Assembly (NCBI GenBank): GCA_028717325.1
Contig: JAQUOB010000009.1
Coordinates: 1-18,253, forward strand
DNA length: 18,253 nt
Direction: 5' to 3'
Origin: Candidatus Margulisiibacteriota bacterium
GTDB taxonomy: Bacteria; Margulisbacteria; WOR-1; O2-12-FULL-45-9; XYB2-FULL-48-7
The notes beneath the pieces were generated by a model. It had not been told where the DNA came from. It did not search any database and saw only the letters and a program-made list of their open reading frames with translations. Each line of letters opens with the position of its first letter. Within the stretch, counting starts at the first letter, position 1. The position numbers were made by a program, and so were the translations under genes. Below, piece by piece: positions 15,514 through 18,253 of this stretch.

Positions 15514-16547
15514 AAAATATAAGCTCCTTCATTGAATTTTTTCATGAGCCGGAAACCGGGATTATCTTTCATGACGGCATTGATGTCTTTTTCATAGCTA
15601 TAAACAAGAATGAAATCAACAGTTTTGGCATAAAAATCGATCGGGTAAAGGAAATAACCGGCCCGCTTAACGGGATAATCGCCGGTCGGATTGGTATTTA
15701 ATAATTTGACCCTGGCTTTTTCGGGCAGGTTCTTTTGGCAAAAATCCAGGAATTGGTAGAAATCGCGGCCGAACATCTCAACGGTCAGAGCTCTTTTTGC
15801 CTCAAGCGATTTGAAATCGTAGCGGCCGAAATCCAGTTTGAATTGGTAATATTCACTGATCAGCTGACTGACGATCAACAGGGCCAAGAAGGTCAAAGCG
15901 GCCAGGATCGTTATCCGCCCGCAGTTCTGCCAGGCAAGGGAGACTTTTCTCGATAAATAGAAGAAATAGCCGAAAGAAATAAGGCCGACCAGGATAATAA
16001 GGCCGTAAATAAAGAAATTGACCGGCTGCCCCCAGAAGGTTAAAGCTCTCATGTTGTTGACGGCAGGTCCTTCGATCAATCGTCCCTTCGGGCCCCAAAA
16101 CTCGCGCCAGGCCGAGCTCAAGCCCGTCCCGATATTGCCCGGCACGGCCGCAGCCGAATCTATTTCGATCGCTTCCGGCCCGTTTTCCGGAAAAAACAGC
16201 AGCTGCCCGATATAGCCGGCCCAGGACGGGTTTTGAGATTTTACATTAAATACATATTCTTTATAATAATCGGATCGATCGATAAAGAACCAGATGCTTT
16301 TGGGTTCGTTCATCTGCGGATCGAGATTGGTCGCCCAGAACAGCCGGCCGGTGCCGCCGGTCTTTGATCTTAGCTTCAGGACCACGGTATCGAACTCTTC
16401 AGCATCGATGTTGCGCTCCGGCGTTCCGACAAAATAGGGGGCGTTTTGGGGATGGGTCATTATAATATTGACCTTGTCCGAGGCAAAAACCAATGGCTGC
16501 AGCAAAATCGCGAAAATAACAAGAAAATATAATCTTCTTCTCATCAT
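15498..16547 (-). CDS. membrane protein with signal peptide, N-terminal beta-sandwich-like domain and C-terminal YFLYP module
   Basis: A 349-residue protein of no named family. Order: an uncleaved or cleaved signal helix (5-22, ending F-A-S); an extracytoplasmic beta-rich domain (about 25-140) with NPSWAGYIGQLLFFPENG and ...EIDS (106-131); a linker; two helices (178-198 and 211-230); and a C-terminal soluble domain (232-349) with NLPEKARVKLL (273-283) and AGYFLYPIDFYA (296-307). The W-x-G-x-I ... P-x-x-G ... x-I-D pattern resembles carbohydrate-binding jelly-roll domains in uncharacterised surface proteins. The C-terminal domain resembles the 152-residue protein at 11687-12145. It leads the operon. 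The start is the first of two ATGs (16547 and 16544), with no Shine-Dalgarno sequence. The likely role, from context, is glycan binding or support of GT-C activity outside the membrane. Confidence 0.72.
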   Translation of the reverse strand: MMRRRLYFLVIFAILLQPLVFASDKVNIIMTHPQNAPYFVGTPERNIDAEEFDTVVLKLRSKTGGTGRLFWATNLDPQMNEPKSIWFFIDRSDYYKEYVFNVKSQNPSWAGYIGQLLFFPENGPEAIEIDSAAAVPGNIGTGLSSAWREFWGPKGRLIEGPAVNNMRALTFWGQPVNFFIYGLIILVGLISFGYFFYLSRKVSLAWQNCGRITILAALTFLALLIVSQLISEYYQFKLDFGRYDFKSLEAKRALTVEMFGRDFYQFLDFCQKNLPEKARVKLLNTNPTGDYPVKRAGYFLYPIDFYAKTVDFILVYSYEKDINAVMKDNPGFRLMKKFNEGAYILWKSR

Positions 16548-16552
16548 TTTTA

Positions 16553-16561
16553 ATTATATCA
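16553..16561 (-). promoter_or_regulatory. candidate extended -10 promoter for the middle operon
   Basis: The - strand reads TGATATAAT (16561 to 16553), a perfect extended -10 element (TGnTATAAT). Counting 7 bases on puts the transcription start at about 16546-16547, on the first ATG of the 349-residue gene, which has no Shine-Dalgarno sequence. I see no good -35. An extended -10 can work without one. The prediction is a leaderless or near-leaderless mRNA. Confidence 0.45.
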
Positions 16562-16569
16562 TATTGAGT

Positions 16570-16575
16570 TATAAT
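16570..16575 (+). promoter_or_regulatory. candidate -10 promoter element for rfbF-rfbG
   Basis: A consensus TATAAT sits at 16570-16575 in the AT-rich divergent spacer. It predicts transcription from about 16582 with a 5' leader of roughly 17 bases. The hexamer 17 bp upstream (TTTTTA, 16547-16552) is a poor -35 and lies inside the opposing promoter, so the two could interfere. Confidence 0.4.
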
Positions 16576-16585
16576 ATAGGGATAC

Positions 16586-16590
16586 GGGGG
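16586..16590 (+). promoter_or_regulatory. ribosome binding site of rfbF
   Basis: GGGGG (16586-16590, followed by TG) lies 8 bases before the ATG at 16599. It favours that ATG over the in-frame GTG at 16590, which would place the site inside the coding sequence and add three residues before the conserved MKTVILAGG start. Confidence 0.55.
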
Positions 16591-16598
16591 TGCGATCC

Positions 16599-17372
16599 AT
16601 GAAAACGGTTATTTTGGCCGGGGGTTACGGCTCGCGGATCGGCGAAGAATCGATCATAAAACCGAAGCCGATGATCGAGATCGGCGAAAAGCCAATTCTC
16701 TGGCACATTATGAAGATCTACGCCCATTACGGCTTCAATGACTTTATCGTCTGCCTGGGCTATAAGGGCTACCAGATCAAGGAATATTTCGCCAACTATT
16801 TTTTGCATGAAGCTGACGTGACTTTTGATTTTAGGGGCGGGGCCGAAAAGATCGTCCACAACAGCGCCGCGGAACCCTGGCAGGTGACGCTGGTCAATAC
16901 CGGCACGGAAACAATGACCGGCGGCCGGCTGAAGAAGATCAGCGCTTACCTTGGCCGGGAGCCGTTCATGCTGACTTACGGTGACGGCGTGGCTGACATA
17001 AATATTAAAGAGCTCGTCAATTTTCATAAGGCCCACGGCCGGAAAGCGACCGTGACCGCTGTCCCGCCGCTGGGCCGGTTCGGTGCCCTCAACCTGACGG
17101 CCGACCGCGTTGAAAAGTTCCAGGAAAAGACCGAAGGGGAGAACTCCTGGATCAACGCCGGTTTTTTCGTGCTTCAGCCGGAAGTTCTCGATTACATAGA
17201 TGGGGATCGGACGCTGTTCGAAAAAGAGCCGCTGGAAAAACTGGCCGGGGAAGGCCAGCTCCGGGCTTTTAAGCACAAGGGCTTCTGGCATCCGATGGAT
17301 ACCTTGCGTGATAAAAATTATTTGGAAGAATTGTGGAGCTCGGGGCGGGCGCCGTGGAAGAATTGGAAATGA
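16599..17372 (+). CDS. rfbF: glucose-1-phosphate cytidylyltransferase
   Basis: A 257-residue cytosolic nucleotidyltransferase, exactly the usual RfbF length. It converts CTP and alpha-D-glucose 1-phosphate to CDP-glucose and pyrophosphate, the first step of CDP-deoxyhexose synthesis. The N-terminal nucleotide loop is LAGGYGSR (6-13), and KPKPM (21-25) holds the phosphate-contacting lysines. YGDG (127-130) places the metal-binding D129, and SWINAGFFV (183-191) is the sugar-binding strand. The C-terminus keeps the family's GFWHPMDTLRD motif. The CDP-type identity rests on length, YGDG-V-D and the adjacent CDP-glucose dehydratase. It leads a + strand unit that diverges from the middle operon, with its stop (17370-17372) directly followed by the ATG of the next gene. 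Confidence 0.93.
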   Translation: MKTVILAGGYGSRIGEESIIKPKPMIEIGEKPILWHIMKIYAHYGFNDFIVCLGYKGYQIKEYFANYFLHEADVTFDFRGGAEKIVHNSAAEPWQVTLVNTGTETMTGGRLKKISAYLGREPFMLTYGDGVADINIKELVNFHKAHGRKATVTAVPPLGRFGALNLTADRVEKFQEKTEGENSWINAGFFVLQPEVLDYIDGDRTLFEKEPLEKLAGEGQLRAFKHKGFWHPMDTLRDKNYLEELWSSGRAPWKNWK

Positions 17373-18253
17373 ATGTCTAATTTTTGGCGAAATAAAAAAG
17401 TTTTTATAACCGGCCACACCGGTTTTAAGGGTTCCTGGTTATGCTTGTGGTTTCATTCTCTGGGCGCCAGAATAACGGGCTACGCCCTCGAGCCGCCGAC
17501 CGATCCCAACTTATACGACCTGTGCGCCGTCGGAGAGGTTGTCGATTCAGTCAGAGCGGACATCAGGGATCGGGAAACGCTCGAGCAGACGCTGCGGCGC
17601 GCGCGGCCTGAGATAGTGATCCACCTGGCGGCCCTGCCGATCGTCCGTGAATCGTACAGGGTCCCGGCGGAAACATTTTCCACGAACGTCATGGGGACCG
17701 TGAACGTGCTGGAGGCGGCGCGGCATTGCGCCGGCGTGAAAGCGATCGTCAACGTGACGACGGATAAGGTTTACGAGAATAAGGTAAGGGGTAAGAGGTA
17801 TGTGGAAGGGGATTCACTAGGAGGCCATGACCCGTATTCGAGCAGTAAGGTGTGCTCCGAGCTGATCGCTCAGGCTTATCGCCGGTCGTACGGGCAAAGT
17901 GTCGCGACCGCCAGGGCCGGCAACGTCATCGGCGGCGGGGATTGGGCGGCCGATCGGTTGGTCCCCGATTTTGTCCGCTCGATCCTGAAAGGGAAAAAGC
18001 TGGTCATCCGTAATCCGAAAGCGGTCAGGCCGTGGCAGCATGTTCTGGAGCCGCTGGCCGGCTATTTATTGTTAGCGGAAAAACTTTATAGGTCCGGTGC
18101 CCAATACGCCGGGGCTTGGAATTTTGGGCCGGATAAAGAAGGAGCCAGGTCGGTCGAATGGGTCATTAAGAAGTTGTGCCGGGGTTGGGGCGAAGGATCC
18201 GGCTATAAGATCGGAACGGGCAAACAACTGCATGAAGCGGCTTATTTAATGCT
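17373..18253 (+). CDS. rfbG: CDP-glucose 4,6-dehydratase (3' end beyond the window)
   Basis: The first 293 codons of a gene that runs off the right edge; family members have about 360 residues. It is an extended SDR. The NAD-binding loop is TGHTGFKG (13-20), the HLAALP segment starts at H84, NVTTDKVYEN carries the catalytic Thr region (T129/T130), and the Tyr/Lys pair is in DPYSSSK (Y155, K159). These are followed by ARAGNVIGGGDWAADR and RPWQHVLEPL, the CDP-glucose dehydratase signature. It makes CDP-4-dehydro-6-deoxy-D-glucose with tightly bound NAD. The usual Gln of the AAQP segment is Leu here. The ATG at 17373 abuts the rfbF stop without a gap. Genes for the following deoxysugar steps probably lie downstream. 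Confidence 0.93.
   Translation, partial: MSNFWRNKKVFITGHTGFKGSWLCLWFHSLGARITGYALEPPTDPNLYDLCAVGEVVDSVRADIRDRETLEQTLRRARPEIVIHLAALPIVRESYRVPAETFSTNVMGTVNVLEAARHCAGVKAIVNVTTDKVYENKVRGKRYVEGDSLGGHDPYSSSKVCSELIAQAYRRSYGQSVATARAGNVIGGGDWAADRLVPDFVRSILKGKKLVIRNPKAVRPWQHVLEPLAGYLLLAEKLYRSGAQYAGAWNFGPDKEGARSVEWVIKKLCRGWGEGSGYKIGTGKQLHEAAYLM

Noticed and set aside
16590..16598. GTG start of rfbF at 16590
   Set aside because: It would put the GGGGG ribosome site at the start codon itself. Family proteins begin at the MK-x-VILAGG methionine (16599).
16569..17417. Long 282-codon open frame on the - strand
   Set aside because: It is antisense to rfbF, whose motifs are unmistakable. Its translation has no recognisable domain and looks like a mirrored GC-rich coding frame.
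1..18253. CRISPR arrays, tRNA or rRNA genes, insertion sequences or attachment sites
   Set aside because: There are no spaced direct repeats, transposase motifs, terminal inverted repeats or tRNA-like segments. Coding sequence fills almost the whole window.

Overview
The window is a densely packed surface-glycan (exopolysaccharide, O-antigen or glycoprotein-glycan type) biosynthesis region of a bacterium with GC content a little above 50% (judged by eye). Gene order, many uncharacterised membrane glycosyltransferases and codon style (frequent GCC GGC, ATC GGC) would suit an uncultivated candidate-phylum bacterium, but there is no rRNA or housekeeping marker, so I do not assign a taxon. There are no rRNA, tRNA, CRISPR or mobile-element features, and no gene-less stretch longer than about 50 bp.

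Layout. (1) Left arm, + strand, bases 2-8161: nine genes packed head to tail, most overlapping by 1-32 bp or separated by 7 bp. They are an unrecognised C-terminal fragment, an RmlD-like sugar-nucleotide reductase, two tandem paralogous SAM methyltransferases, a Wzx-like flippase, two GT2 glycosyltransferases, a polytopic GT-C (PMT_2/ArnT-like) glycosyltransferase and a third methyltransferase. (2) Middle arm, - strand, read from 16547 down to 8121: eight genes that look like one operon. They are a signal-peptide/extracytoplasmic membrane protein, a DPM1-like polyprenyl-phosphate glycosyltransferase, a GT-C-like membrane protein, a rhamnosyltransferase-type GT2, a small bitopic protein, a second related GT-C-like protein, a methyltransferase with an unusual SAM motif and a radical SAM protein. 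(3) Right arm, + strand from 16599: glucose-1-phosphate cytidylyltransferase (rfbF) and CDP-glucose 4,6-dehydratase (rfbG, cut by the window edge), the committed start of CDP-deoxyhexose synthesis.

How they could fit together (inference): the right arm makes CDP-4-keto-6-deoxyglucose, and RmlD-like and other enzymes make further deoxysugar donors. The soluble GT2 enzymes build a lipid-linked oligosaccharide in the cytoplasm, methyltransferases decorate it and the flippase exports it. The DPM1-like enzyme loads a sugar on polyprenyl phosphate, and the GT-C proteins use such donors on the outer membrane face.

The least expected feature is in the middle arm. It holds two versions of the same trio (GT-C-like protein + GT2 + bitopic protein with a similar extracytoplasmic C-terminal module) in permuted order. 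The GT-C-like pair shares a precise motif, D-x7-[KR]-A-K-x4-D-G. The middle and right arms diverge from a 51-bp AT-rich spacer with candidate promoters on both strands. The - strand one would give a nearly leaderless message. Left and middle arms converge with a 41-bp overlap of their last genes and no visible terminator.
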